Assembly: GCF_000931935.2 (NCBI RefSeq)
Contig: NZ_AZAC01000011.1
Coordinates: 1-64,000, forward strand
Length of the DNA: 64,000 bases
DNA from: Dethiosulfatarculus sandiegensis
GTDB lineage: Bacteria; Desulfobacterota; Desulfarculia; Desulfarculales; Desulfarculaceae
Direction: 5' to 3'
The notes beneath the pieces are model-generated. The model was given only the letters and a program-made list of their open reading frames with translations, searched no databases and had not been told where the DNA came from. The translations under genes were made by a program, and so were the position numbers. Below are positions 9,149-17,739 of this stretch, in pieces (position 1 is the stretch's first letter; every line of letters begins with the position of its first letter).

Positions 9149-9177
9149 TTGACAGTGACGTAACTGTACAGTACAGT
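9149..9177 (+). promoter_or_regulatory. Promoter with MerR-type dyad in the spacer
   Basis: TTGACA at 9149-9154 and TACAGT at 9172-9177 are spaced by 17. The dyad ACAGT-GACGTA-ACTGT at 9152-9167 lies between and over the -35, the usual place for a MerR-family operator. The same dyad recurs before the gene at 9756. Transcription from here would begin only a few bases before the ATG at 9188, implying a leaderless or near-leaderless message. Confidence 0.65.
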
Positions 9178-9187
9178 GCCCTCCATC

Positions 9188-9655
9188 ATGGAGACACCGC
9201 TTTTACAGATAGGCGAAGTAGCCAAAAGATGTAATACCACCATCCGAACTGTGCGTTATTACCTGCAAGAAGGCCTGATCAGCGAAGCAGACCGCAGCCA
9301 GGGGGGGTTTTATCTCTTTGAAGAGGCTGCGGTTGAGAAGGTTCGCTATATTTGCATGCTCCGTGAAATAGGCCTTTCTCTTCAGGAAATAAAGATGTTG
9401 ATCCACATTCGTCGGAGCTCAGACACTGGTGGAGAAGCAGCACAACACCTGCGGGAACGGCTTGGCGAACAGCTCAAGATGAGTGAAGAAAAAATAGAAG
9501 AGTTCAAGAAGCTTAAAACGGAGATCACAGGGACTATCAAGGTGCTTGAAGGATGCGAAGGCTGCCAGAACAAGCCCAGGCATTCAACCTGCAGTAAATG
9601 CAGGGTATTGAAGGATTCAGAAAAGCTACCCGCCCCTATGAAAGCGGTATACTGA
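9188..9655 (+). CDS. MerR-family transcriptional regulator with a C-terminal four-cysteine motif
   Basis: I place the start at ATG 9188 because the protein then opens METPLLQIGEVAKR, aligned with typical MerR starts; a GTG at 9176 would lie inside the promoter. The 155 residues comprise a winged-helix domain (TIRTVRYYLQEGLI, then GGFYLFEEAAVEKVRYI), the usual LREIGLSLQEIK segment, a long dimerisation helix and a C-terminal CEGCQNKPRHSTCSKC. The CX2CX8CX2C spacing differs from that of SoxR and would suit a zinc knuckle or an iron-sulfur cluster as sensor. The identical dyad in its own promoter and in that of the next gene indicates autoregulation and control of the small protein at 9756. Confidence 0.9.
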   Translation: METPLLQIGEVAKRCNTTIRTVRYYLQEGLISEADRSQGGFYLFEEAAVEKVRYICMLREIGLSLQEIKMLIHIRRSSDTGGEAAQHLRERLGEQLKMSEEKIEEFKKLKTEITGTIKVLEGCEGCQNKPRHSTCSKCRVLKDSEKLPAPMKAVY

Positions 9656-9718
9656 ACTTTCCAAGCGGGGATAGTAAATAATTAGCCGAATAGGGGAAAA
9701 TTTTTTACCGGCAACAGT

Positions 9719-9741
9719 ACAGTAACGTAACTGTATATAAT
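9719..9741 (+). promoter_or_regulatory. Second MerR-type operator with TATAAT -10 box
   Basis: The dyad ACAGT-AACGTA-ACTGT at 9719-9734 differs by one base from the one at 9152-9167. It is directly followed by TATAAT at 9736-9741. No good -35 is present at normal spacing, which fits a MerR-activated promoter for the gene at 9756. Confidence 0.65.
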
Positions 9742-9755
9742 AGAAAGGAAACAAA

Positions 9756-9998
9756 ATGGCGGATTATCAAGTCAAATGCAGTGTGATGGAAAACGAGAAA
9801 TGCCCTATTGCCAATGGTGATTATTTCATCGGAGGCAAGACACCCTCGGAAATGTGCGTCAAGGCCTATGGTGCAGTCAGTACATTTGCCACTGCCATGC
9901 GCTTTGCCGATAAGACTCCCTGGGAAAATGAAGCGGGTGAAATACTCGTGACTTGTCCCGATGGTTTTGTGAAGTACAAACTGGAGAGAGTGCGCTAG
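9756..9998 (+). CDS. TIGR04076-like small cysteine-containing protein
   Basis: The ATG follows AAAGGAA at good distance. The 80-residue protein has the layout I associate with the TIGR04076 family: a first strand with KCSV, a CP motif after NEK, a GG/TPSEMC segment, a middle FATAMRF helix and VTCPDG near the end. Its four conserved cysteines suggest metal or redox chemistry, but the family has no established function that I can cite. It stands alone behind a MerR-type operator shared with the regulator just upstream, and is followed by a strong terminator, so it is the dedicated target of that regulator. Confidence 0.75.
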   Translation: MADYQVKCSVMENEKCPIANGDYFIGGKTPSEMCVKAYGAVSTFATAMRFADKTPWENEAGEILVTCPDGFVKYKLERVR

Positions 9999-10085
9999 CC
10001 AATTTCCTGCTACAATTAAATGCGGGAGGCAACGGCGCAAGCAAACGCCTGATCTTGTTGCACACTGATCGACAAAGACAGCTCT

Positions 10086-10126
10086 GGATTTCAGTGGCCG
10101 GCCATCGGGTCTGGCCGCTGAAATCC
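10086..10126 (+). terminator. Hairpin terminator after the TIGR04076-like gene
   Basis: GGATTTCAGTGGCC pairs with GGCCGCTGAAATCC over 14 positions with one G-T wobble and a 13-base loop, followed by GTCATTTTC. Confidence 0.7.
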
Positions 10127-10275
10127 GTCATTTTCACCTAAGGACGCCGGTCAAACAACCCGGATGCGGTATAGCAACCTTCAGCCGACTCTAAAGCGCA
10201 ATTCAGGAAAGCTGTCTACTCCCACTTGATTTGCCTCTTCACTGATAATCGTCAATGCATGAAAATGGTTAGGTA

Positions 10276-11388
10276 ATGCATTTTTTTGTTCGACTATTGA
10301 AGTTTCGGAACAGATCTTTATTGGCAGACACACCGGGATGGAGATTTGTATTTGCCACTCTCATCTTTTTTTTAATATCCGCAGTCTTTTGCCTGGGCAT
10401 CAAGATTGCCGAATCAATTGACTGGCAAGAAGCGGTATGGCAAGCATGGCAGGTGATGACCACAGTCGGTTATGGCGACAATCCTGCAAAAACCATCCCC
10501 GGCAGGGTCATAACAATATTCACCTCACTTATAGGAATCGCCTATCTTGGGGTGATATTCAGTACATATTTCGATTATTCACAATATCGAAAGTGGAGGA
10601 AAAAACACGGCATGGAGCGGAACCCCTTTGAGAACGGCATAGTAATCTTTAACTGCCCCAATGCTGAAATCATTTGTCGACTTGTCGAAGAAATCAGGTT
10701 CATACCCGAGTATAAAGGCATGGGGGTTTGCCTGATTGACAATGAAATGGATGAGCTGCCCACAGATGTCTCCGCCCTGGGGGATATTCACTTTCTGAAG
10801 GGAAGCAATCTTGCTGAAAACACCTATGAAAGGGCAAACCTGAAAAATCAGCACAGTGTGATCATATATCCGGATAACTCAACCGACCCAGATTCAGACG
10901 GCCAGACGGCAACTATCATACGCCTGGTTTTGAGGCACATTAATATTGCCGAAGAAAAATCCGCGGTGAAGATCAAACACATTCAGATGTCGGAGCAGAA
11001 CAACCACCTCTTTGAAGGCTTGAACTCAACCCCGATTCCCATTGACTTGGAAACATTGGCCATTGTTCAGGATATTTCAGACCCGGGCAGCAGCATCTTT
11101 GTCAGGACCCTTTTATCCAACCAAACCGGAGCCAACCCCAAAAGTGTAAGACCGGATGTGCTCACCGGCATGGATTATCATGATTATGCCGTCAAGCTGA
11201 TGCAAGTCAGCCGGGATCTTAAACTCAGGCTTTCCCCTCTTGCCTTGATTCATAACGGAACCAGTCAAACCTGCCCTGCTTTTGGAACAATCATCCAAGA
11301 AGATGACCATCTGCTTATAGCTGCGAAGGATAATTTTAACTGGTCGAAAATCCAGCAAAAAATAGCGGCAAAAAAAGCTTCGGATTAA
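10276..11388 (+). CDS. Two-helix potassium channel with cytoplasmic RCK/TrkA-N-like region
   Basis: The 370-residue protein has a first membrane helix at about 23-43, a pore helix and selectivity filter TTVGYGD at 62-68, and a second helix at about 76-97. The rest is cytoplasmic and resembles RCK ligand-gating modules: a Rossmann-like segment (GIVIFNCPNAEIICRLVEEI, then GVCLIDNEMDELP, DIHFLKGSNLAENTYERANL, HSVIIYPDN) followed by a TrkA-C-like end (FGTIIQEDDHLLIAA). The canonical GxGxxG of nucleotide-binding RCK domains is not obvious. A weak TTAGG is the only ribosome binding site. It appears monocistronic, bounded by terminators on both sides. Confidence 0.88.
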   Translation: MHFFVRLLKFRNRSLLADTPGWRFVFATLIFFLISAVFCLGIKIAESIDWQEAVWQAWQVMTTVGYGDNPAKTIPGRVITIFTSLIGIAYLGVIFSTYFDYSQYRKWRKKHGMERNPFENGIVIFNCPNAEIICRLVEEIRFIPEYKGMGVCLIDNEMDELPTDVSALGDIHFLKGSNLAENTYERANLKNQHSVIIYPDNSTDPDSDGQTATIIRLVLRHINIAEEKSAVKIKHIQMSEQNNHLFEGLNSTPIPIDLETLAIVQDISDPGSSIFVRTLLSNQTGANPKSVRPDVLTGMDYHDYAVKLMQVSRDLKLRLSPLALIHNGTSQTCPAFGTIIQEDDHLLIAAKDNFNWSKIQQKIAAKKASD

Positions 11389-11533
11389 AAACCCGTTACC
11401 AAAAGAAACACTGCCGAAGGAAAATTCAGCAGGCGCCCTTTCCATGGACCTCATGGGGACATCAAGCTCCGTCCGATATCCTCCCCTATTGACTAAATAT
11501 ACGGATTCTACGCCTGTAATTAATTAGTAAAAT

Positions 11534-11566
11534 AAAGGTGTGGCCAACCGCTTGGCCCACACCTTT
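11534..11566. terminator. Bidirectional terminator between convergent units
   Basis: AAAGGTGTGG-CCAA pairs with TTGGCCCACACCTTT (one bulge, four-base loop). Read on the minus strand it is followed by TATTTTAC, so it can end both the channel gene and the minus-strand exporter operon. Confidence 0.7.
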
Positions 11567-11681
11567 ATCGGTTTTTGCACTTTTTTTGGCAAGCCTCGCC
11601 TTGATTCCGCAAACCAGCCGGGATTCCCCCTCAGATTCGATGCCCTGAAAAACTGCCCCAGCCTTTACAAGCGTCCTCAGG

Positions 11682-13187
11682 CTAAAAGCTGTAGCGAAGA
11701 CGCAAGGAAAAGAAATCATTGTAATCATACTGACCGTATTGCCCGCTCTCCGGCCCTTCAAACAAAAAAAGCGAGGCGGATAACAGTAGATCATCAGTCA
11801 GCTCATAATCGGCAAAACATTCAAAAGTGCAGCCTTCCCCGGAAAAAGAGGCTATTCCGCGTGCTCCGGCGGTCAGGGCATCATCCCAAAAAAGATCATG
11901 CACATCATAGGTTATGCCGTATTCGTATTCATCGGAGACCAATTCCTCCAAATCGGAAGCGCCGCCGATTGCAGTGCAAAACAACTGAAAATTAACGTAG
12001 AAATTGGTTCCAAAGGTCCGGTCCCAGCCCAGCACCCCCTCCACCACACGATGCCTTTCATATCCCGGCAGGGAGGCATAATCGCTTATCATCACAGGCA
12101 GATTGGGCTTAAGCGATATTTCTCCCCTTATGGTGGAGTGCTCCAGGCCCTTGGCAAAAGTGAAGCCCAGCGCCGCAAAGCTTGGGTGTATGGGGGTTAT
12201 CTCCAATTCCTCATGACCAGCCTGATTAGTGACCATATTCCGAGCCAAAACCGGCGCGTTGGTGAATCCGTAAAAACCGATAAGCGCCAAGTCCCAGCCG
12301 GAAAAGGTGGCGGCCAGGCGGGCCCCGCATTCGGCATTGGCCAATGATTGGGAAGGCTTGACCTGATCCCTCAGGATTAACTCCCCCCTGGCTCCGGCCC
12401 GGCGCAAACTGGCGAGACCCGGACTTTCCCAAGGCGACCCAGGGCTGTTAAGCTGGTTCACCTGGGGAAAAGGGATCAAAAACAATTCCAGGCTGGCTTC
12501 CTGCAAAAGGTCAAAGGTGGGCAATTGGGCCAATCCCTTGACCAGAAGCACTGGCAGCCTGGAGTCCGCCCTGCCGGTGGCCAGGGGGTCCCTGTGATCC
12601 AGGGGGTTGATCAGATCCATGGGATTGACCCCGTCGCCAGTGCCTATACGCTCCAGTTTGCGCCCCACCATAAGGGCGGCGGACTCTGTTTCCCAGGTGA
12701 AAAACATTTCTTTCAAGCATGGGTGAAACAAAGGCACATCATCGGAAAGGTCAGAAGCCGCCGGATCAAAATCCAATGCCGCCGAGGCAAACAGCCTGGC
12801 CGGAGAATCGCTGCGCGGCTCATCAAGGGTGAGGAGGTCAAGCTCGGATTCCAGCCAAAGCCGTTGCCGTAGAGATAAAGCCTCGGCATCGCTGGTGCGG
12901 ATCCGATTTCGGCTTTCCAAATAGCCGTGAAGCTCAAGACCCGCGGATTGATCAGCCACGGTTCGCTCACGGCCTGCCCCACTCCTGGCCGCATCGGTTT
13001 TTTCCTCAAAAACAGACAAGTCGGCAAAGGGATCTTTTACTGGCGTGTCGGCAAAAGGATCCCCCTGCACGGCGACCTTCCCGCCGGGTTGCGGGGCGGG
13101 TGATTCAGTCTGAGCCTTGAGCGGCGGCGCATGCAACATCAGAAAAACCAATAGTAAAACCAGGCACGCCCCTGAGGTGTTTCGCAT
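11682..13187 (-). CDS. Outer-membrane beta-barrel protein (DUF1302-like) of an MMPL exporter operon
   Basis: The 501-residue protein has a signal peptide (cleavage near LKAQ), a low-complexity linker with repeated DPFAD, then a long run of amphipathic strands ending LRLRYSF, with the C-terminal Phe of barrel proteins. A central GVNPMDLINPLDHRDP segment is what I associate with DUF1302-type barrels. It starts 3 bases after the LolA-like gene and is the last gene of a three-gene unit with an MMPL/RND transporter. By analogy it would receive or place hydrophobic cargo in the outer membrane. The barrel call is good; the exact family is less sure. Confidence 0.78.
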   Translation of the reverse strand: MRNTSGACLVLLLVFLMLHAPPLKAQTESPAPQPGGKVAVQGDPFADTPVKDPFADLSVFEEKTDAARSGAGRERTVADQSAGLELHGYLESRNRIRTSDAEALSLRQRLWLESELDLLTLDEPRSDSPARLFASAALDFDPAASDLSDDVPLFHPCLKEMFFTWETESAALMVGRKLERIGTGDGVNPMDLINPLDHRDPLATGRADSRLPVLLVKGLAQLPTFDLLQEASLELFLIPFPQVNQLNSPGSPWESPGLASLRRAGARGELILRDQVKPSQSLANAECGARLAATFSGWDLALIGFYGFTNAPVLARNMVTNQAGHEELEITPIHPSFAALGFTFAKGLEHSTIRGEISLKPNLPVMISDYASLPGYERHRVVEGVLGWDRTFGTNFYVNFQLFCTAIGGASDLEELVSDEYEYGITYDVHDLFWDDALTAGARGIASFSGEGCTFECFADYELTDDLLLSASLFLFEGPESGQYGQYDYNDFFSLRLRYSF

Positions 13188-13190
13188 GTT

Positions 13191-13994
13191 TTAACGCCTG
13201 AGGTTGCTTTGTAAAAAGAGGGTGTCATCAAGACCCTGGTTATATTTCACTTCCTGGCGCTGGTATAGGGTGCGGGTTTTGCGCCGGGGAGTCTCGATAA
13301 TGCTCTTGGTGATGGTCCAGATACCGTCGATCTCTTTAAAGCCGCCATAGGTGCCTATTTTTAAAAGCTTCCCCCGCTTGTCATAGTATTCCACCCGGCA
13401 GGGTAGATAGATATCCTTTCGAATATACTGAACCCTTTTGGAATAGTTGGTGTCTTTTTTCAATTCCGGCCTGGGTACTGACTCTATGACAAAGCAATCA
13501 ACCCCATGCTGTTTCTCATTGCCAATCAAGGTGTGGATATCGTCATCCACCGAGCGGTCTTCTATATCCTCATTGGCCAAGTCCGAGCGCATAAAAGCGC
13601 CTTTTTTCCCACCACCGCTGATCCTGCGCACCAAGCTCTCCGACGGCAGGTAAAGCCACATGTCATCGGTGCGCTCCGGATCATCGTAAGACCAGGTAAG
13701 GTAGGATGTGTCACGGACATCGGCCGGTTCCATAAAGCGGATCAAGGTGCGTTCTCCCTTGATCTCTCCTTCATTTTTTCTGGTCATGTGCCTCATGCGG
13801 CGAACCAGCTTTAACTTCCCTCTTTCAATAAGCATCACCGACAAGGCGGTTGAGTCCAGGCTGGTGTCCACTGAATCCACCTGCCTCATGATTTGCCGGC
13901 CTTTTTGCCGGGCGTCATCATCAGCAGCTCCCGCCAGCACTTGGCCACCTGAAACCAGGGTCAACATCAGAAGCATCAAAACTATTCTAGGCAT
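13191..13994 (-). CDS. LolA-like periplasmic outer-membrane lipoprotein-sorting protein
   Basis: The ATG at 13994 has GGAG 8 bases upstream and leads into a signal peptide (LMLLMLTLVSGGQVLAGA). This start overlaps the end of the transporter gene by 8 bases, so translation is probably coupled. The 267-residue mature region shows a LolA-type half-barrel: paired strands such as RTLIRFMEPADVRDTSYLTW, MWLYLPSESLVRRISG and YLPCRVEYYDKRGKLLKIGTY. Members of this family usually sit beside MMPL transporters, as here, and are thought to carry lipid or lipoprotein across the periplasm. The cargo is unknown. Confidence 0.85.
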   Translation of the reverse strand: MPRIVLMLLMLTLVSGGQVLAGAADDDARQKGRQIMRQVDSVDTSLDSTALSVMLIERGKLKLVRRMRHMTRKNEGEIKGERTLIRFMEPADVRDTSYLTWSYDDPERTDDMWLYLPSESLVRRISGGGKKGAFMRSDLANEDIEDRSVDDDIHTLIGNEKQHGVDCFVIESVPRPELKKDTNYSKRVQYIRKDIYLPCRVEYYDKRGKLLKIGTYGGFKEIDGIWTITKSIIETPRRKTRTLYQRQEVKYNQGLDDTLFLQSNLRR

Positions 13995-16416
13995 TATAAG
14001 ACTCCGCCAACATGAATTCCGGTTCCTCACGCTCCTGGCCCAAGGGCTTAAGCAAAACAATCAGGGCCGGTGCAAAATAAAAATCAGCCAACAGCGCCCA
14101 CAAGAAGGCGAATCCAAAGAGGATGCCGAGTTTAAAGAAACCCAGAAGGCTGGATATGGTGAAAACAGCGGTGCCGATGATGAGGATCAGGGTGGTGAAG
14201 GTGATGGGACGCCCCACCGAGGCATAGGTTTCCTTTAAGGCCTTGTCATAGGTTCCCCACCGGATGAATTCAGAACGGAACCTGGTGAAGAAATGAATGG
14301 TGTCATCCACGGCAACGCCGATAATTATGGCCGCGAAGCTTATGGTTATTACATCCATATAAAACCCGGCCAACCCCATGAAGCCCATGGTCAGAAAAAC
14401 CGGGAATAAATTGGGAACCATACTTATAAGGCCAAGTTTTATCGAGCGCAGCACCAGAATCATCATCAGGGTTATAGCTGTCAAGGCGGCCAGGAAGCTG
14501 CGGCTCTGCCCCTCGTAGAGGATGTCGTTCATGGCCAGATACATGGACATGCCGCCGGATTGCACTATCTCCACCTTGCCGCCGCCAAAAAGCTCCTCGC
14601 ACTTTGCCCTCATTGCGGCCTCCAAGGCCCTGGCCTCTCCGGTGTCCACGGTCTTCATCTTCAGCGACAGCCTGGCCATATCGTAGGTAAATCCCACCAG
14701 CCTGTCCAGGGTGGCGCCGCCGGAGCCTTCATAAAGGAAAAGATGTTGAGCCACCGAGTTCCTGGTCTCAGGCAACTTATAGTACTCGGGCTGGTTGCCG
14801 TGCAGGGAGCGGCGCATCCTTTTCAGCAGGTCGGTTATGGAAACCGCTTTGGTGACCAGGGGGTAAGCATCGGCCGTAGTCATGAGCTCATCCAGGCTGC
14901 CCATGAATTCCGGATCCTTGATTCCATTTTGCCGCCTGGTGTCAATGAGATACTCCAGGGTCGTGCTGGTTCCCATGTGCTCGTCAATAAAGTCCAGGGT
15001 CTGGCGCAAGGGCTCCCGCTTGAAAATCAGCTTGGCGGTGTTTGATTCGACCTCCATCATCAGATAGCCAAAAAAGGTGACCACCATGATGCTCCCGAAA
15101 ACAACCACCACCGCCAGGCTTTTTGTCATGACTATCCTGTGGGTGAAGGCCAGCCATTTATCGAAAATGTCACCATTGGCCTTGGGGCCTTTCCGCTTGG
15201 CATTAATCTTCGGCTGCTCCTTGCCAAAGGAGTAAAAGATGGGCGTGAGAATTATGGTGAGCAAAAAAGCGAAAACAACGCCCAGGGCAATGTAGATCCC
15301 CATCTCCCGGTAAGGTTTCAGATGGGTGGTGAGGTAGGCCAAAAAACCGGCGGCCGTGGTCAAGGAAGTAAGCATCACAGCCCCGCCCACATCGGAAAAT
15401 GCCTTTCTCAGCGCCTGTTTGCGATTGTCGCCCTTGTCAAAATGGTCATAAAAAGCCGCAATGCCGTGCACCGAGTCTCCAATGCCCACGCAAATCAACA
15501 TAATCGGCAGAGCGGTGCTCAAGAGGTTCAAGGTATAGCCCAAAAGGCTGATAGCCCCCATGGTCCACAAAACACTGGTTACGGTAACCACAAGCGGCAC
15601 CACCACCCCCCTGAGGCCTCGTCCCAACCAAAGCAGCAAAAGGGCCTGGACCCCCACCACGGCCAAAAACAGTTTGGAGGTTTCACGCCTGGCCAGCTGG
15701 TCGTACATGTAGTTGAAATGCGGGCCGCCCGCTACATGGGGCTTCAAATGTTTGTAGCGGGGATTTGCCAGGATTTCGTCTACTTTCAAAGCAACCGTGT
15801 AATTGGGGTTTTCCGCCTTTTCGTCTTTAATACCCTTGTCCGAGGGAAAGGATTCCAGCTCAACGACCATGGTCAAGACAGACCCGTCTTTTGATATGAG
15901 GTCGTTTACAAAAGCCGGCTCGTCCAATGCTTCCAGCAACAGGGCCTCAATTGCCTTTTGGTCCCGCGGAACCTCGGGCATGAACTGCTCTATCAAAACC
16001 TCCTGGTTTTCCTGGCCCCCGCTGCGAATGCGCTCCACATTGCCCAGCCAGGTAACCCGGGTGGCATATGGCACCTCGGTTTCAAATTGAAGTGCCAGAT
16101 CAGTCATGGCCTTTAAATTTTCATGATTAAAGGGCATCTCATCTTTGCTGAACAAAAGAAAGACAAATCTATCGTTGCCAAAGGCATCATGGAAACGGTC
16201 CCTGGCTTTGAGGGCGTCATGGTCTTCTACAAACCAAATTTCAGGGGCGTTATCGAATTCAAGGGTGGACATCTGGGTGACCATAAAGGCGGTGACCAGG
16301 ATTACAGCCCCGAGCCACCACCAGCGCTTGCGGATAAAGTGTGCCGCAGCGCGGCCGAAAAAAGCCCCCTTGATGCCGATATGGTTATCATTGTTTTGCC
16401 CGGATCTATAATCCAT
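13987..16416 (-). CDS. MMPL/RND-superfamily exporter
   Basis: The ATG at 16416 is preferred to the TTG one codon earlier. The protein of about 809 residues has two halves, each with a membrane helix, a large periplasmic loop and a block of five to six helices, as in MMPL/HpnN-type transporters. The two sterol-sensing-like blocks are visible in GIGDSVHGIAAFYDHF and in GVAVDDTIHFFTRFRSE, each with the acidic residues used for proton coupling. It is the first gene of a unit with a LolA-like carrier and an outer-membrane barrel, so the three likely form an export route for a lipid or other hydrophobic molecule from the inner to the outer membrane. Confidence 0.92.
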   Translation of the reverse strand: MDYRSGQNNDNHIGIKGAFFGRAAAHFIRKRWWWLGAVILVTAFMVTQMSTLEFDNAPEIWFVEDHDALKARDRFHDAFGNDRFVFLLFSKDEMPFNHENLKAMTDLALQFETEVPYATRVTWLGNVERIRSGGQENQEVLIEQFMPEVPRDQKAIEALLLEALDEPAFVNDLISKDGSVLTMVVELESFPSDKGIKDEKAENPNYTVALKVDEILANPRYKHLKPHVAGGPHFNYMYDQLARRETSKLFLAVVGVQALLLLWLGRGLRGVVVPLVVTVTSVLWTMGAISLLGYTLNLLSTALPIMLICVGIGDSVHGIAAFYDHFDKGDNRKQALRKAFSDVGGAVMLTSLTTAAGFLAYLTTHLKPYREMGIYIALGVVFAFLLTIILTPIFYSFGKEQPKINAKRKGPKANGDIFDKWLAFTHRIVMTKSLAVVVVFGSIMVVTFFGYLMMEVESNTAKLIFKREPLRQTLDFIDEHMGTSTTLEYLIDTRRQNGIKDPEFMGSLDELMTTADAYPLVTKAVSITDLLKRMRRSLHGNQPEYYKLPETRNSVAQHLFLYEGSGGATLDRLVGFTYDMARLSLKMKTVDTGEARALEAAMRAKCEELFGGGKVEIVQSGGMSMYLAMNDILYEGQSRSFLAALTAITLMMILVLRSIKLGLISMVPNLFPVFLTMGFMGLAGFYMDVITISFAAIIIGVAVDDTIHFFTRFRSEFIRWGTYDKALKETYASVGRPITFTTLILIIGTAVFTISSLLGFFKLGILFGFAFLWALLADFYFAPALIVLLKPLGQEREEPEFMLAESYNA

Positions 16417-16583
16417 CAAACCACTTTCTTTTGAAAAGGCCGGTCATGGAAACCGCCGTTTCGGCAAATGGTAATCCTTACTTTTTGGGACCGGTGACCC
16501 GAGGGGCCAAGCCCCCCAAGGCCGCCCATACATTTCTCCGACACTAATGGTGTGAACCGGAAAAGCGCAATTAAGGTAAGGCG

Positions 16584-17474
16584 TCATTTAACGTTAAAAG
16601 TCAGGGATGCTCCGTGGTACACCTGATTTACCTTGCCGAAGAGGTCTTTGAGAGGCCCGTCTTTGCTGACATCATCCTTGTGGTTTATGCTTATGATCCA
16701 CTGACCGGCGCTCTGCACCCTGAATTGGGCCTTGCCACCCATTACGTAAGAAAAAAGGGCAAATCCATCGGGCTGGCCAAAGCTGTTGCTGCGGGCAGTT
16801 ATGTAATCAATGCTTTTTGCAGTGGCCGAAAGGGGCTTGCCATAAAAAAGAACCTCAACTTCAACCAAATCACCGACCCGAACATTACTGAGGTCGGTTT
16901 TGGGGATTATCTCCAGGCCGTGGCCCAAGGGCTTGGGATTGGTCCATTTACCCAAAGTGACATAGGATTTGGCAAAAGCCTCGTATTTAACAGCCATCAA
17001 AATCTTGGAGGCATCCTTGACCTTATCCATGGAAACCAGCTTAAGACGGCTTCTTCCTTTATTGTCAATATATTGGGTATAAAATGCCGGCTTCGAAACC
17101 GCGGAAAGCTGATAAAGGCCGGGTTTGCTTTCCTTTTTGAAAGCGATTTTCTGAACCGCCAGGTCCGCTGCGTACAAATCAAAATCAGCTGTTTTCATTT
17201 CCGGCTTACTCATCTTGGATGCAGGTTTCAGCAGGTTGGTTTTCTTGAGCGCAGGGTCCAACAACTCAAACTTGTCTATGGCAACGCTTCCATTGGGCGA
17301 GTTGAGGATATCATCCATGGGAAGCGCGTGCCCCCACCCCAGGGATACCATGGCATGGGACGATTTGTGCGCATGGGATTCAAAGGAATTTATCCAGATA
17401 GAATGAGCATTGGCCTGACTAACGGGGAACATAAACATGAAAGCTGCAAGCAATAACTTAGTAAAATATTTCAT
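16584..17474 (-). CDS. DUF4198-type periplasmic protein
   Basis: The ATG at 17474 has AGGAGAG upstream and begins a signal peptide (MKYFTKLLLAAFMFMFPVSQ, cleavage after ANA). The mature N-terminus is AHSIWINSFESHAHKSSH, so histidines cluster right after cleavage and could bind a metal. The remaining 240 residues are beta-rich with GDLVEVEVLFYGKPL and a C-terminal GQWIISINH, typical of DUF4198 proteins that accompany nickel or cobalt uptake or TonB-linked systems. No such transporter is adjacent. The gene is 168 bases upstream of the MMPL unit on the same strand and may be co-regulated with it. Confidence 0.75.
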   Translation of the reverse strand: MKYFTKLLLAAFMFMFPVSQANAHSIWINSFESHAHKSSHAMVSLGWGHALPMDDILNSPNGSVAIDKFELLDPALKKTNLLKPASKMSKPEMKTADFDLYAADLAVQKIAFKKESKPGLYQLSAVSKPAFYTQYIDNKGRSRLKLVSMDKVKDASKILMAVKYEAFAKSYVTLGKWTNPKPLGHGLEIIPKTDLSNVRVGDLVEVEVLFYGKPLSATAKSIDYITARSNSFGQPDGFALFSYVMGGKAQFRVQSAGQWIISINHKDDVSKDGPLKDLFGKVNQVYHGASLTFNVK

Positions 17475-17739
17475 TCTTACTCTCCTGGCTACCTCGGATG
17501 CCAATATTATTTAGAACTTTAAACATAATTCAAAACGGCTAATCTACTCAGGACCTCAACATACCACCAGGTTTTGACTGGAGCTGTCACTCTCTGAAAA
17601 AAAGACGGCACTTGCTGAAATTATTGAAAGGAGAGTGGGGTGAGCAGAGCCCGGGCGCCAGCTTGCGAAAACCGGCATCCAACAAATTACTGACAGGTGT
17701 CGGAAGGCCGCAGTATATATGGCCTTTAGTGACAGTTAG

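Noticed and set aside
16614-17456. A 280-codon plus-strand frame opposite the DUF4198-type gene
   Set aside because: There is no ribosome binding site or domain; the minus-strand reading has a signal peptide and a good ribosome binding site.
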